Below are positions 45,679 to 56,462 of a stretch of 64,000 nt of DNA, one piece after another. How positions within the stretch are numbered: position 1 is the stretch's first letter; each line of letters begins with the position of its first letter. Position numbers and translations under genes: made by a program. The notes beneath the pieces were generated by a model. It was given only the letters and a program-made list of their open reading frames with translations. It was not told the origin of the DNA and did not search any database. Origin of the DNA: Crocinitomicaceae bacterium (GTDB taxonomy: Bacteria > Bacteroidota > Bacteroidia > Flavobacteriales_D > Crocinitomicaceae); NCBI GenBank assembly GCA_030830895.1, contig JAURMC010000013.1, positions 1-64,000 on the forward strand. The letters are read 5' to 3'.

Positions 45679-48600
45679 ATGCGAAAAATTCCCTTTTTTC
45701 TATTCTTTACATGGGTAGCTATTTGTTCTTGCTGTTTTGGGCAAGAATCTATAAACACAATTTCCATTTATCGAGATTACCATCGGGCGATGGATTTATA
45801 TGAAAAAAGTCAATTCACGGCTGCGCGCATTGAATTTGAAAACTTCATGAATCAACCAATAGACCACAATGACCCTTTTTATGTTAAGGCGCTTTATTAC
45901 CGAGGTATGGCTGCGTTGGCGCTTTATAATGACGATGCGATTCCGCTGCTCAGCCAATTCAACGAAGCATATCCTGAAAACATATACAGAAATATCATCC
46001 ATTTTGAGATTGGAAACTATTTTTTTCAACGGGAGGACTACCTTAACGCTCTTCCATATTATAGCCTTGTAAATGCGACAGAATTAGATTCAGTAAGTGC
46101 CGAAGTTTATTTTTTCAAAAAAGGATATAGTTATTTTATGGAAGGGTTAGATCAAAATGCAATGCTTTCATTTAAAGAGGTAAAAAATTCAACCGGACAG
46201 TATGGGCCGATAAGTTTATATTATTATGCCCATTTGAATTATAAACTGGGAAATTTGAACGAATCGAAAAATACCTTTCACACGTTGAAATATAAACCTG
46301 AATTCACCACTATAGCTCCATATTATATTATACAAATCAACCACAAACAAGGACTATACGACAGTGTGATTTCTTATGCATCTACTGTACTCGATACGGT
46401 TGAACTTGGAAACTATACTGATATTTTACACTTATTAGGAGACGCCCACTTTAAATTGAATCATTATAAGGAAGCATCCACATATTTATCTGCTTATGAT
46501 AAACGTGCAAAAACCACCCGAGTAGACGATTATCAATTGGGTTTTTCTTTAATGAATTCAGAACAATATGATCGAGCTATAACCTATTTAGAACGAGCAG
46601 CGAGGATTGATGATAGCCTTGGACAAACATCCATGTATCACATTGCAAATTGTTATTTAAGTACAGAAAAAATGTTACCTGCAAGGGGTGCATTTGAGCG
46701 CGTTTCAAATATGAATTCAAATCCCTTGCTCTCGGAAGACGCCTTGTATCAATTTGCAGTGATTTCATTTAAAATTGATATTAATCCTTATGATGAATCT
46801 GTCAGAGCCTTTGAAAATTATCTTTCAAAATATCCCAATTCTAATCGAAAATCAGATATTTTTCAATATCTAGTAAATGTGTATGCTTCTACAAGTAATT
46901 ATTCAAAAGCTTTAGAATCACTCAATAAAATACCATATAAAGACGGACAATTGAAAAGTGTTTATCAAACAGTAGCTTTTAATTACGGAGTCGATTTGTA
47001 CCAAAAAAACCTACTTGATTCTGCCTATACCGTCTTTGGCTTAGTTGATAAATACCCGAATGAACCTGAAATAATAGCAAAAGCTAAGTTTTGGAAGGGA
47101 GATATTTATTTTAAGCAAGGAAAATACCGAGAATCAATTTTAGAATTTAAAAATTTCCTAGCGGCACCCTCGGCTAATTTGTTAACAGAAAAACTCGATG
47201 CGTATTACAGCATCGCATACGCATACCTTGAACAAGACCAATTAAGTGATGCCCTCGAATATTTCAGTATTTACATTCAATCCAAACCAAATAATGCTGA
47301 AAAAAAACTTGATGCGATGTTCCAGCTTGCTGATGGTAATTATACCCAAGGAAAAGATGAACAAGCGATTCAATACTATAAAGACATTCTCTCAAAAAAA
47401 ACAGCTCTTTCTGATCGCGCCTCATATTATCTAGCAAAATCGTATGGGTATAACAAACAGGCCCTATCGAAAATCTCTACCCTTGAAAAATTAATTATTG
47501 AATATCCGAATTCTAAATATATTCAAAACGCCTCCTATGAACTTGCCATGAGTTACAAGGCTCAATCAGAATTCGAGAAAGCATTTAAAGGATTTGAAAC
47601 CTATTTATTAAATTATCCAAAATCTCCAAAAGGAGTTAATTGTAAAGTTGAAATAGCAGATATCTATTATAAACAATGGAGATATCAACAAGCAGAAAGC
47701 GCATATCGCTCGATACTTTTAGAATTTGGCAACAGAAAAGACATCTGTGCTGTAGCCGCCAAAGGTCTAATGGATGTTTATGTAGCTATGAAAAGCCCTG
47801 AACGGGCAGAAGAAGTTGCAAACGAATACGATTGCGCTGGATTATCATCAGACGAGAAAGAAAACCTTTATTTTAATCCTGCATTACAGAGTTATGTGGA
47901 TAGTAATTACAGTGAGGCTATTGCAAAGTTTAATCAATATTTAGCGAAGTTCCCCAATGGAAAGTTTTCTCAAGACGCACATTTCTACGCAGGAAATGCG
48001 TGCTTAAGAATAAAGGACACTATCGCGGCCTTACCTCATTACGAAGCATATTTAGCTGGTCCAACTGCAAGTTATTTTGAACCAGTAGCTTATAAAATTG
48101 CAACCTATTACTACGAAAAAAGAAATTATAACGACGCCTTAATAAATTATCTAAAACTAGAACAATTTGCAGCGAAACCAAACAATATTAACGCTGCAAA
48201 AATTGGATTAATGCGTTGCTGTTTTCTATTAGATAAATATCAAGATGCAAATTCCTACGCTCAACAAGTTCTCTCTATTGGAGGGCTCAACCAATCCTTG
48301 AAAACAGAGGCTGAATATGCCTATGGAATGAGTGCTTATTATTTGTCTAATTTTTCCGATGCAGAACCCGCATTGCGTTGGTTAGTTAAAAATACCGGAA
48401 CCATTAAGGGTGCTGAAGCAAAATATACCTTGGCTGCTATTCAATACAAAAAAGCAGCGCTTGATTCTACCATTATCCTAATAAAGGAACTGCTAAAAAT
48501 GAAACCCAGTTATAATTACTGGGTGGCTAAAGGATTAATTCTGCAAACACAAACGCATATAGACCGAAACGAATTATTAGAGGCTGAACAAACGATTACT

Positions 48601-48747
48601 TCCGTAATTGACTTCTATCCAATTAAAGAAGATGATGGGATTTTGAACGAAGCTCATGCCCTTAAGGCAACGATTGAAGACCTTAAAAATCCCATGAAAA
48701 ATCTTGAAATAGAACCTCAAAAGACTATTGAAATTAAACCCGAATAA
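45679..48747 (+). CDS. exported tetratricopeptide-repeat protein
   Basis: 1022 residues. Signal peptide with a cysteine-rich end (MRKIPFFLFFTWVAICSCC); Cys18 or Cys19 could be lipidated, but a clear lipobox is not seen. The rest is a long array of TPR-like helical hairpins with repeated A-x-x-x-Y/F patterns (for example DALEYFSIYIQ, AIAKFNQYLAKFPNGK), a protein-protein scaffold in the periplasm or at the outer membrane. It is followed one base later by a predicted beta-barrel gene, suggesting a complex. No enzymatic motif. Resembles the outer-membrane-assembly style of TPR proteins common in Bacteroidota. Confidence 0.8.
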   Translation: MRKIPFFLFFTWVAICSCCFGQESINTISIYRDYHRAMDLYEKSQFTAARIEFENFMNQPIDHNDPFYVKALYYRGMAALALYNDDAIPLLSQFNEAYPENIYRNIIHFEIGNYFFQREDYLNALPYYSLVNATELDSVSAEVYFFKKGYSYFMEGLDQNAMLSFKEVKNSTGQYGPISLYYYAHLNYKLGNLNESKNTFHTLKYKPEFTTIAPYYIIQINHKQGLYDSVISYASTVLDTVELGNYTDILHLLGDAHFKLNHYKEASTYLSAYDKRAKTTRVDDYQLGFSLMNSEQYDRAITYLERAARIDDSLGQTSMYHIANCYLSTEKMLPARGAFERVSNMNSNPLLSEDALYQFAVISFKIDINPYDESVRAFENYLSKYPNSNRKSDIFQYLVNVYASTSNYSKALESLNKIPYKDGQLKSVYQTVAFNYGVDLYQKNLLDSAYTVFGLVDKYPNEPEIIAKAKFWKGDIYFKQGKYRESILEFKNFLAAPSANLLTEKLDAYYSIAYAYLEQDQLSDALEYFSIYIQSKPNNAEKKLDAMFQLADGNYTQGKDEQAIQYYKDILSKKTALSDRASYYLAKSYGYNKQALSKISTLEKLIIEYPNSKYIQNASYELAMSYKAQSEFEKAFKGFETYLLNYPKSPKGVNCKVEIADIYYKQWRYQQAESAYRSILLEFGNRKDICAVAAKGLMDVYVAMKSPERAEEVANEYDCAGLSSDEKENLYFNPALQSYVDSNYSEAIAKFNQYLAKFPNGKFSQDAHFYAGNACLRIKDTIAALPHYEAYLAGPTASYFEPVAYKIATYYYEKRNYNDALINYLKLEQFAAKPNNINAAKIGLMRCCFLLDKYQDANSYAQQVLSIGGLNQSLKTEAEYAYGMSAYYLSNFSDAEPALRWLVKNTGTIKGAEAKYTLAAIQYKKAALDSTIILIKELLKMKPSYNYWVAKGLILQTQTHIDRNELLEAEQTITSVIDFYPIKEDDGILNEAHALKATIEDLKNPMKNLEIEPQKTIEIKPE

Positions 48748-48748
48748 C

Positions 48749-50467
48749 ATGAAGTATTATTTAATCTTATTAATTTGTGGTTGGTTTCCCTTGTATTTTG
48801 CACAATCTGATGTATTTGAAACCGATGGAAAAGGTAATAGAGACATAGAGCGTACCCACCGTATTGCTTCTGCACCTAAAATTATTGACTCCATCAAAAC
48901 ATCTGCTGTACCAAATCGCCCCTTACTTGGGCCTAAATTAACAGTCAACGTAAGCACTGATACCATTGAGGCGGCTACCATTGAAACTGAGCAATTGCTT
49001 GAAAAATTATACCCTTTTTATTTAAAACTTGGTATGGGGTCCACATTAATGCCAATGGGCGAGTTTTATGTGAATTCTACGCGATCAAGAGCTAATTATT
49101 ATGGTTTACACGTAAAGCACCTTAGCTTTTTTGGGGATATAAAAAACAGAGAAAAACAACTGATGGCTCCGGCAACGTTCGACAACACCAGTATTCAAGG
49201 GGTTTTTGAAACGTTTCAAAAATCCTTTACACTTCAATCATACCTAAAATATACTAACCATGGGTTTCATTATTATGGCCTGAATGATCCAAACGCCGAC
49301 AAAGACTCCATCGCACAACGATATCAATTAGTTAATGCGCATGCCGTTATTTCTAGTAATCGAGGAGATACGGGTGTTTTCAACCTAAAAACTACGCTTG
49401 ATTTTAGATATACAGGGACGGATTCGCCAAGGGTAGATAGTTTAAATGATTGGAAATCAAAAGAACAGGGATTTAAGCTTAATACACTTGGAACCTATAA
49501 AACTGGTTCATCTACCATTTATGGTTGTTTAGGATTAAGATATAATGGGTATTCATACGGTATTCAAGATTCTATATTGTCTTTTTCGGACAGTGGTTTT
49601 GTTAATAAGAATACCGTTGTAGATTTAAATCCAGGTGTCAAAAGCTTATTGGCCCAAAACGCCCTTAGCATAGATGCTGGATTTAATGTAAGCATTGATG
49701 TCTCAGAAAAAACAAGAGCATATTTCTTTCCTTCGGTATTCATGCAATTCGCCTTAATGAATAATCAGTTCATTCCTTATGTCTCGCTAAAAGGACAGGT
49801 TAAACAAGCATCTTTGACCACATTTTATCAGGAGAATCAATTTGTTTTACCAAACCTCAATATCCAAAATCAAGTAAATCCCTACGATATTCAACTTGGA
49901 ATTAAAGGTGCCTTTTTAAAAAAATTCACATACGGAATACAGGCAAATTTTATTAAAGAAAATAATCGCGCCTTTTTTGTGACTGATACATTAATATCTT
50001 CCGGAAATAAATTTACCTTGGTATACGACTCATTAAACCACACAAGGATAGAGGGCCAATTTGGATATCAAGCAGGTAAAAAACTTAGCCTAGATTTTAT
50101 AACTAGATATCATTCCTATGAATTATTTAATGAAGCCCGGGCATGGAACTTGCCACAAGCAGAAATTATCTTACAAGTAAATTATAATTTATTCGATAAA
50201 CTATTAGTTAAAGCTGGATTAGATATGTCTTTTGGTAGATATGCAAAAGTATATAAAGCAGGAACAAATATTACTGAATTGAACAATCAGTTTGTATATA
50301 ATTTAGGAAATGTTTTTGATGGAAATTTAACCCTAGAATATCGCTACAGCAAGCGCATTTCTGGATTTGTCCAAATTAATAACATCGCTTCACAACGATA
50401 CTTAAGGTTTTATAATTATCCGGTCATTCCGATTTCAATATTCGGAGGCCTAACCATTAAGTTTTAA
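48749..50467 (+). CDS. predicted outer-membrane beta-barrel protein paired with the TPR protein
   Basis: 572 residues from MKYYLILLICGW (ATG just after the TPR stop; a start 21 bases earlier lies inside that gene). Signal peptide ends near YFAQS. The mature part alternates polar and aromatic residues in strands (for example FHYYGLNDP, YIGYQAGKK-like turns) and ends in a C-terminal aromatic residue (GGLTIKF), the usual barrel-closing signature. It looks like a TonB-receptor-type barrel without a plug domain. Translationally linked to the TPR gene. Confidence 0.7.
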   Translation: MKYYLILLICGWFPLYFAQSDVFETDGKGNRDIERTHRIASAPKIIDSIKTSAVPNRPLLGPKLTVNVSTDTIEAATIETEQLLEKLYPFYLKLGMGSTLMPMGEFYVNSTRSRANYYGLHVKHLSFFGDIKNREKQLMAPATFDNTSIQGVFETFQKSFTLQSYLKYTNHGFHYYGLNDPNADKDSIAQRYQLVNAHAVISSNRGDTGVFNLKTTLDFRYTGTDSPRVDSLNDWKSKEQGFKLNTLGTYKTGSSTIYGCLGLRYNGYSYGIQDSILSFSDSGFVNKNTVVDLNPGVKSLLAQNALSIDAGFNVSIDVSEKTRAYFFPSVFMQFALMNNQFIPYVSLKGQVKQASLTTFYQENQFVLPNLNIQNQVNPYDIQLGIKGAFLKKFTYGIQANFIKENNRAFFVTDTLISSGNKFTLVYDSLNHTRIEGQFGYQAGKKLSLDFITRYHSYELFNEARAWNLPQAEIILQVNYNLFDKLLVKAGLDMSFGRYAKVYKAGTNITELNNQFVYNLGNVFDGNLTLEYRYSKRISGFVQINNIASQRYLRFYNYPVIPISIFGGLTIKF

Positions 50468-50516
50468 GTATTTGATTTTCAATAAGATATAATTTAAAAT
50501 ATACTAATAGGCGAAG

Positions 50517-50540
50517 ATTTGCGTTAGCTCGCAAATTTTT
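50517..50540 (+). terminator. hairpin with T-run between the barrel gene and the amidase
   Basis: Stem ATTTGCG / CGCAAAT around the loop TTAGCT, followed by TTTT. Reads as a rho-independent terminator for the TPR/barrel operon, yet its end is 4 bases from the ATG of the next gene. An AAGATTTG (one mismatch to TAnnTTTG) overlaps its left arm at 50514-50521. Confidence 0.65.
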
Positions 50541-50544
50541 ATTT

Positions 50545-53490
50545 ATGCCTAAACTACTTTTTATTTATCTTGCCCTTTCAATCCATGTGGCTGTTTTCAG
50601 TCAAAGTACATTTTTTTCACCCGCCTATCAAAATCACCCAGAAATTCCTTCTGGATTTTTAGAAGCAATCTCATATACACACACACGATTTTATAACATT
50701 TCAAACGAAGAACCATTAAGTTGCTCTGACATCCCCATTCCTTATGGAATCATGGGGGTTTATGAAGATGGAAAAAATTACTTTTTTGAAAATGGAAAAC
50801 TCATTGAATCTTTAACAGGAATTAGTATTTACAGCCAAAAGAATAATGTTCTTCTTCAAATAGAAGCATATGCAGCAGCCTGTGCGGTGCTCATGCACAG
50901 CCATGGTGTTTCAGGGGAAAATACCCCTGAATTAATATACAATTTAATGTGGGAGCTGAGCGAAATTCCTAAAGAAGGAAGCGTCAACCGCTTTGCATTT
51001 GAAAGCACTGTTTACGATGTATTTAAATTTTTAATGGATGAATCAAATTCGGCTACCTATGGATTTCCATTGTATGAAATAAACTTAATGGATTTCTTTG
51101 GTAAAACTAACTATTCTGTTCTCAGTTCTCCACGTATTACCATCGATTCCACAGGGATTAAAAACCATGAAAACACCCAATACCGGACAGAAAATTTACA
51201 TAAATCTCTAAACTACGCCCCTGCGCTTTGGAACCCTGCGCCTTCTTGTAATTACAGCAGCAGAAATGGTTCCCCAATAACCGCAATAACTATACACACG
51301 GTTCAAGGCACCTATGCAGGAGCAATTTCTTGGGGCCTCAATTGTAACGCACAAGTATCTTATCATTACGTGGTTCGCAGTTCTGATGGACAAATTACTC
51401 AAATGGTATTAGAGAGTAATAAAGCTTGGCACGTGGGGAATGAAAATTCATATACCATAGGAATCGAGCACGAGGGCTATGTGTCAAACGCCACATGGTA
51501 TACCCAAGCACTCTATCAATCTTCTGCGAACCTCGTTAAAGACATTACTCAAAGTGGCTATGGAATCAACCCGAAAAGAACCTTCGACGGTTTAGGATCT
51601 ACTGGTACCCAATTACTTGGGAATTGTATCCGAATCAAAGGGCATCAACATTATGCAAATCAAAGCCATACAGATCCAGGAATACATTGGAATTGGAATA
51701 AATATTATGCGTTAATTAACGATACCTACTCCCCAACGATACTTACAAATCCATCAGGAACACTTTATGATTCTGGAGGACCCGGTGGAAACTATGCAGC
51801 AGATGAACGAATGGTTTGGCTTATCCAAGCACCTCAAGGAAACAATATAACCCTGCAATTTACCTCTTTCGAATTAGAATCAACTTTTGACAAATTGATT
51901 ATATATGATGGGGCAACCGTTAATTCACCATTGCTAGGCACGTACACAGGAAACGCGCTACCACCGGGTATTCAGTCCTCAACAAATACTTTAACCATTG
52001 AATTTCGGTCGGATTGTGCTACGCAATTATCCGGGTGGTCGATAAACTATCATTTTAATAATTTGAACATCGACTTAACGCCCCCTACTAGTACTCTAAG
52101 TTATTCAGGAACATGGCAAACTCAAAGTTTCGAAGCTTCTTTCCAAGATAGCGACACCTCTGGTATTCAACATAAATTCTATAACGTATCTTCTAGATCT
52201 TCTGCAACAGATCCTTTTAAAGCCAACCAAACCATGGGATTTTTCGTGGATGAATTCGATTCTAACCTAGGACTTTGGACCAATCAGGCGGGGAATTTTC
52301 AAGTTACCAATGGTCACTTCCTAATGAATGATGCTTCACAGAATAATTCAAATACCTACGCCCAAGTAAGCCAATCTTCACAACACACTTACTTATATAC
52401 ATGGAAACAGCAGATTACCTCTACTAATTCAAACCAACGAGCAGGAATGCATTTCTTTTGTAGTGATCCATCCTTGCCCAATCGAGGAAATTCATATTTC
52501 GTATATTTCAGAGAGGAAACGGACAAGGTTCAATTATATAGGGTATTTAATGATGTATTTACGCTTGTCAAAGAGGATTCTGCCACAATCATTACTAATC
52601 ATTGGGACCAAGTCTATGTTACTTACAACCCTCAAAGCGGATTAATTCAGGTTTACCTTAATGCTGTTCTCGTTTGTAGTTGGTCAGATTCGAATCCGCT
52701 TCAGCAGGGGTCTGCTATATCGTTGCGTTCTGGATCATGTACAGTTAGATTCGATGAAATATATGTTTATAAAAATCACTCAAATAGCGCGATAGTTACT
52801 GTTGGGCCTGGACAGGAGCTCTTTGAACAAAGTGATCAGCAACAGGAAAGCGGCAAGGTTAGAATTATTGCCATGGATAGTGTCAACAATTGGAACGTTC
52901 CACATGAAACATTGGTTCAAATTGATTGGACGGCACCTTTAATTATTGAATTGAATGACGGTCCAACAAATGATATTGATAGCTTGTACCAACCAATCCT
53001 TGAAGGAAATTGGGTAGTAGACGACCCACATTCAGGTATGTATGGTACCTTTTTTGATATTGGAAGCGCTCCATTTGGGAATGATATCATACAGAACCAA
53101 TATTCGTTAAATAACTCATACTTCCTAAACTTGTTAAATCTTAATCAAAATAGTGTGTATTATACGACAATAAGGTGTGAGAACCATGCGGGACTTCAAT
53201 CAACATCATGTTCAGACGGACAAAAATATATCCAACAAGCCAATATAAATATATCAAACCCATTAATGGAAGTTATGTTGTATCCAAATCCCATTCAAAA
53301 CGGAACGTTAAACATTGAGAACCATCTATTCCCTATTACTATAGAAATTTTCGATCTTAATGGAAAACTAATCTATTCGGAAGATATCACCCAAGATGGA
53401 AGCATCAAATTGTCAGTGAACACAGGCATGTACATGGTTAAAATCACTGGAAATGGTTATGAATTAATAAAACAGCTCGTATCTTATTAA
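50545..53490 (+). CDS. secreted N-acetylmuramoyl-L-alanine amidase with CUB-like domain and T9SS sorting domain
   Basis: 981 residues. Signal peptide (ends near VAVFSQ); an N-terminal region of about 20-230 without recognised motifs; an amidase_2 domain at about 245-395 with zinc ligands His251 (ITIHTVQG), His367 (GHQHY) and Asp377 (SHTDPG); a CUB-like domain at about 403-508 (SGGPGGNYAADE, FDKLIIYDG); a concanavalin/LamG-like domain at about 568-745; and a T9SS C-terminal domain from about 909 (MLYPNPIQNG). It should cleave the glycan-peptide bond of peptidoglycan outside the cell, so prey or debris cell walls are more likely substrates than its own. Its stop overlaps the convergent dehydrogenase by 4 bases. 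Confidence 0.88.
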   Translation: MPKLLFIYLALSIHVAVFSQSTFFSPAYQNHPEIPSGFLEAISYTHTRFYNISNEEPLSCSDIPIPYGIMGVYEDGKNYFFENGKLIESLTGISIYSQKNNVLLQIEAYAAACAVLMHSHGVSGENTPELIYNLMWELSEIPKEGSVNRFAFESTVYDVFKFLMDESNSATYGFPLYEINLMDFFGKTNYSVLSSPRITIDSTGIKNHENTQYRTENLHKSLNYAPALWNPAPSCNYSSRNGSPITAITIHTVQGTYAGAISWGLNCNAQVSYHYVVRSSDGQITQMVLESNKAWHVGNENSYTIGIEHEGYVSNATWYTQALYQSSANLVKDITQSGYGINPKRTFDGLGSTGTQLLGNCIRIKGHQHYANQSHTDPGIHWNWNKYYALINDTYSPTILTNPSGTLYDSGGPGGNYAADERMVWLIQAPQGNNITLQFTSFELESTFDKLIIYDGATVNSPLLGTYTGNALPPGIQSSTNTLTIEFRSDCATQLSGWSINYHFNNLNIDLTPPTSTLSYSGTWQTQSFEASFQDSDTSGIQHKFYNVSSRSSATDPFKANQTMGFFVDEFDSNLGLWTNQAGNFQVTNGHFLMNDASQNNSNTYAQVSQSSQHTYLYTWKQQITSTNSNQRAGMHFFCSDPSLPNRGNSYFVYFREETDKVQLYRVFNDVFTLVKEDSATIITNHWDQVYVTYNPQSGLIQVYLNAVLVCSWSDSNPLQQGSAISLRSGSCTVRFDEIYVYKNHSNSAIVTVGPGQELFEQSDQQQESGKVRIIAMDSVNNWNVPHETLVQIDWTAPLIIELNDGPTNDIDSLYQPILEGNWVVDDPHSGMYGTFFDIGSAPFGNDIIQNQYSLNNSYFLNLLNLNQNSVYYTTIRCENHAGLQSTSCSDGQKYIQQANINISNPLMEVMLYPNPIQNGTLNIENHLFPITIEIFDLNGKLIYSEDITQDGSIKLSVNTGMYMVKITGNGYELIKQLVSY

Positions 53491-54428
53491 TGTTGATAGT
53501 AGGATATTATTTTATCTGCCAGCACATCGCTGAGTTTGAAATAACTTTCCTTCGTCCACCCTCCTACATGTGGACTGAGTAGAACTCGATCTGAAGCTAA
53601 GAGGTATTGAAAAGCCTCAGGTAATTGTTGTGCAAAAATAGATTCAAAATCTTTGGATTCAAATTCTAGTACATCTAAACCTGCGGCTTTAATCTTATTT
53701 GATTCTAATGCCTTAACTAACGACTCCGTATGAATGATTTTACCCCTGGATAAATTCAATATATAGAACGGCTTTTCGAACGAATTAATAAAAGCTTCAT
53801 TTACTAAACCTATAGTTTCTTTGTTTTGAGGAATATGAAGAGAAACAACATCTGCTGAATTAAAAATGGCTTCCAAGGTGCTTTCATGAACAAAGTCATC
53901 CCCGAATCCAAATTTATATTTATCATAGGCCAAAACCTTAACATCGAAACCTCTCAACTTCTTTGCAAAGGCCGCTCCATTATTTCCGTATCCAATAATG
54001 CCAAGTGTTTTTCCATCTAATTCTTCACCACGGTTTTCTTCACGATTCCATACACCCTCACTAATTTGATTATTTGCTTTACAGAGTTTATTCATCAATG
54101 CCAGCAACATCCCAAGGGCGTGTTCAGCAACGGCGTTTCTATTACCCTCTGGAGAGTTAAATAATTTAATGTTATGTGACTTGCAATAAGCTACATTAAT
54201 ATTTTCCATTCCAGAACCGGAACGAGCAATAAACTCAAGATTTGGAAAATTCGATAAAACCTCTGAATTCAATAAAAATCGTGCACGCAAAACAATTCCA
54301 TGAACGTCATGTTTACGTTTTAATAATTCATCCATTGAAAATCGGGTAGCATCAATGCACTCAAATCCATTTTTATTTAGACGCTCTTGAAGTATAGGAT
54401 GAACTTTATCTATTAAAAAAACTTTCAT
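53487..54428 (-). CDS. D-isomer-specific 2-hydroxyacid dehydrogenase family protein (SerA-like)
   Basis: 313 residues. NAD-binding motif GIIGYGNNGAAFAKKL, the catalytic arginine region NLSRGKI, a glutamate-containing LDVLEFES and catalytic histidine in LSPHVGGWT. Phosphoglycerate dehydrogenase is the most common function for this length and type, but without serC nearby the substrate stays open. The ACT regulatory domain of long SerA is absent. The family's usual GxGxxG second glycine pattern is GYGNNG here. Confidence 0.87.
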   Translation of the reverse strand: MKVFLIDKVHPILQERLNKNGFECIDATRFSMDELLKRKHDVHGIVLRARFLLNSEVLSNFPNLEFIARSGSGMENINVAYCKSHNIKLFNSPEGNRNAVAEHALGMLLALMNKLCKANNQISEGVWNREENRGEELDGKTLGIIGYGNNGAAFAKKLRGFDVKVLAYDKYKFGFGDDFVHESTLEAIFNSADVVSLHIPQNKETIGLVNEAFINSFEKPFYILNLSRGKIIHTESLVKALESNKIKAAGLDVLEFESKDFESIFAQQLPEAFQYLLASDRVLLSPHVGGWTKESYFKLSDVLADKIISYYQH

Positions 54429-54581
54429 TGGCGTCTAAAATAACCATTGAAGTTGACAAAAAGTTATTCAAATGAAAAAAAACGACTTTTATATTTAACT
54501 TCTAATGCGCTTTCTTTATAGTGTTATAGTAATTCTAATACAACGGGGTATTCCGTCTCTTAAATCAACGGAAAATGGATT

Positions 54582-56462
54582 TTATCTACCTAAATAGATT
54601 AAAAGGACAGAAATATCACTTGGTGAAACTCCAGAGATCCGAGATGCTTGGCCAATTGTCATTGGTTGAATCAGAGATAATTTTTCCACCGCTTCAGTAC
54701 TCAAACTTTTTAATTGCGCATAATTCAAATCATGCGGGATTTGAACTCGTTCTAAACGGTGCATTTTTTCAGCTATTTCTTCTTCGCGTGTTATATAACC
54801 TTCATACTTCACTTGAATTTCAGTTTGCACAAGAACATCATTACTTATATCGTTGTTTTTCAACGTATTAGATAATATTTCTGAGGATTTAATAAGCATA
54901 TGCAAGCTAACTCCAGGGCGAGTTAACACGCTGGACAATTTAACTTGTTGTGATATCGGAGCGGATTCCAAGCGTTCAAGAGTTGGATTAATTTCTTGCG
55001 GAGTAATTCCTATAGATTTCAATTCTCTTTTTAACCAATTAGTTTGTTCATTTTTTTTAAATACTTGATCTCGTTGATGAAGTGTCAATAAACCCAGCTC
55101 ATACCCTATGTTGCTTAACCTCAGGTCAGCGTTATCTTGTCTTAAAAGAATTCTATACTCCGCTCTACTGGTAAACATTCGATAGGGTTCATTCGTTCCT
55201 TTAGTAACTAAATCATCAATAAGCACACCAATATATGCTTCGCTTCGTTGCAAGATAAATGGTGCTTTATCATTTATTTTTAGATGCGCATTAATTCCTG
55301 CCATTAAACCTTGGCACGCGGCTTCTTCATATCCGGTAGTGCCATTGATTTGCCCTGCAAAATAAAGTCCCTCAATTCGCTTTGTTTCTAGGGTGTGTGT
55401 TAGTTGTGTGGGTTGAAAATAATCATATTCAATTGCATAGCCTGGTCTAAACAATTTAGCATCTTTAAATCCTGGTATAGATTTAATTGCATTTAATTGC
55501 ACGTCTTCGGGTAAAGATGTACTAAAGCCGTTGACGTATATCTCCACGGTATTCCATCCTTCTGGTTCGACGAATATTTGATGGCGATCACGATCAGCAA
55601 AGCGATTAATTTTATCTTCAATACTCGGACAATATCTCGGGCCAGTGCTTTTAATGGCCCCATTAAACATAGGTGATCGGTCGAATCCTTCACGCAATTT
55701 ATCATGCGTTTCTGGATTAGTGTATGTGATGTGACAAGGTAATTGCTTTTGTAGTGCACTCGTATTCCAATAACTAAACTTGGAAGGAAGCTCATCACCA
55801 TACTGAATCTCCATTTTAGAATAATCCAAACTTCTACCATCAACTCTAGGAGGCGTACCTGTTTTCATGCGTCCTGATTCAAATCCCAATAAAACGAGGT
55901 CCTCGGTAATTCCTGTCGATGCACGTTCAGCCGCTCTTCCTCCACCAAATTGTTTTTCTCCTAAGTGAATAATTCCATTAAGAAACGTACCATTGGTAAG
56001 TATCACCGCTTTACCATATATATTAATGCCTAAACTAGTTTTTACACCTAAAACCCTATTATTTTCAACTATCACACCAATGCCCATATCTTGCCAAAAA
56101 TCAATATTCGGATTTTGTTCTAACAATAAGCGCCATTCTGTAGCAAACATCATGCGATCATTCTGAGTTCTTGGAGACCACATGGCGGGACCTTTAGATA
56201 AGTTAAGCATTCTAAATTGAATTGCGCTTTTATCGCTGACAATCCCTGAGCCCCCTCCTAATGCGTCTATTTCACGAATAATTTGTCCTTTAGCCACTCC
56301 TCCCATTGCTGGGTTACAACTCATTTGAGCAATAGTATTCATGTTCATGGTAAGTAACAAAACTTTACTACCCATTTTTGCTGCAGCGGAAGCTGCTTCA
56401 CATCCCGCATGACCTGCACCTACTACAATAACATCATAGTTATTTAACATGGTTATATTCAA
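54582..56462 (-). CDS. mnmG: tRNA uridine-5-carboxymethylaminomethyl modification enzyme MnmG
   Basis: 626 residues. FAD-binding [10 protein letters not shown] near the N-terminus, [22 protein letters not shown], and the C-terminal helical domain with [14 protein letters not shown] are all diagnostic. With MnmE it modifies wobble uridines of several tRNAs. The protein could also start at the second methionine (MLNNYD), 12 bases in. ybeY's stop abuts its start. Formerly gidA, a gene classically found near replication origins. Confidence 0.97.
   Translation of the reverse strand: MNITMLNNYDVIVVGAGHAGCEAASAAAKMGSKVLLLTMNMNTIAQMSCNPAMGGVAKGQIIREIDALGGGSGIVSDKSAIQFRMLNLSKGPAMWSPRTQNDRMMFATEWRLLLEQNPNIDFWQDMGIGVIVENNRVLGVKTSLGINIYGKAVILTNGTFLNGIIHLGEKQFGGGRAAERASTGITEDLVLLGFESGRMKTGTPPRVDGRSLDYSKMEIQYGDELPSKFSYWNTSALQKQLPCHITYTNPETHDKLREGFDRSPMFNGAIKSTGPRYCPSIEDKINRFADRDRHQIFVEPEGWNTVEIYVNGFSTSLPEDVQLNAIKSIPGFKDAKLFRPGYAIEYDYFQPTQLTHTLETKRIEGLYFAGQINGTTGYEEAACQGLMAGINAHLKINDKAPFILQRSEAYIGVLIDDLVTKGTNEPYRMFTSRAEYRILLRQDNADLRLSNIGYELGLLTLHQRDQVFKKNEQTNWLKRELKSIGITPQEINPTLERLESAPISQQVKLSSVLTRPGVSLHMLIKSSEILSNTLKNNDISNDVLVQTEIQVKYEGYITREEEIAEKMHRLERVQIPHDLNYAQLKSLSTEAVEKLSLIQPMTIGQASRISGVSPSDISVLLIYLGR

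Noticed and set aside
54429-54581. Inverted pieces around ACGG...CCGT near 54545 considered as an mnmG terminator
   Set aside because: The stem is only 4 pairs and lacks a T-run in the leftward direction.
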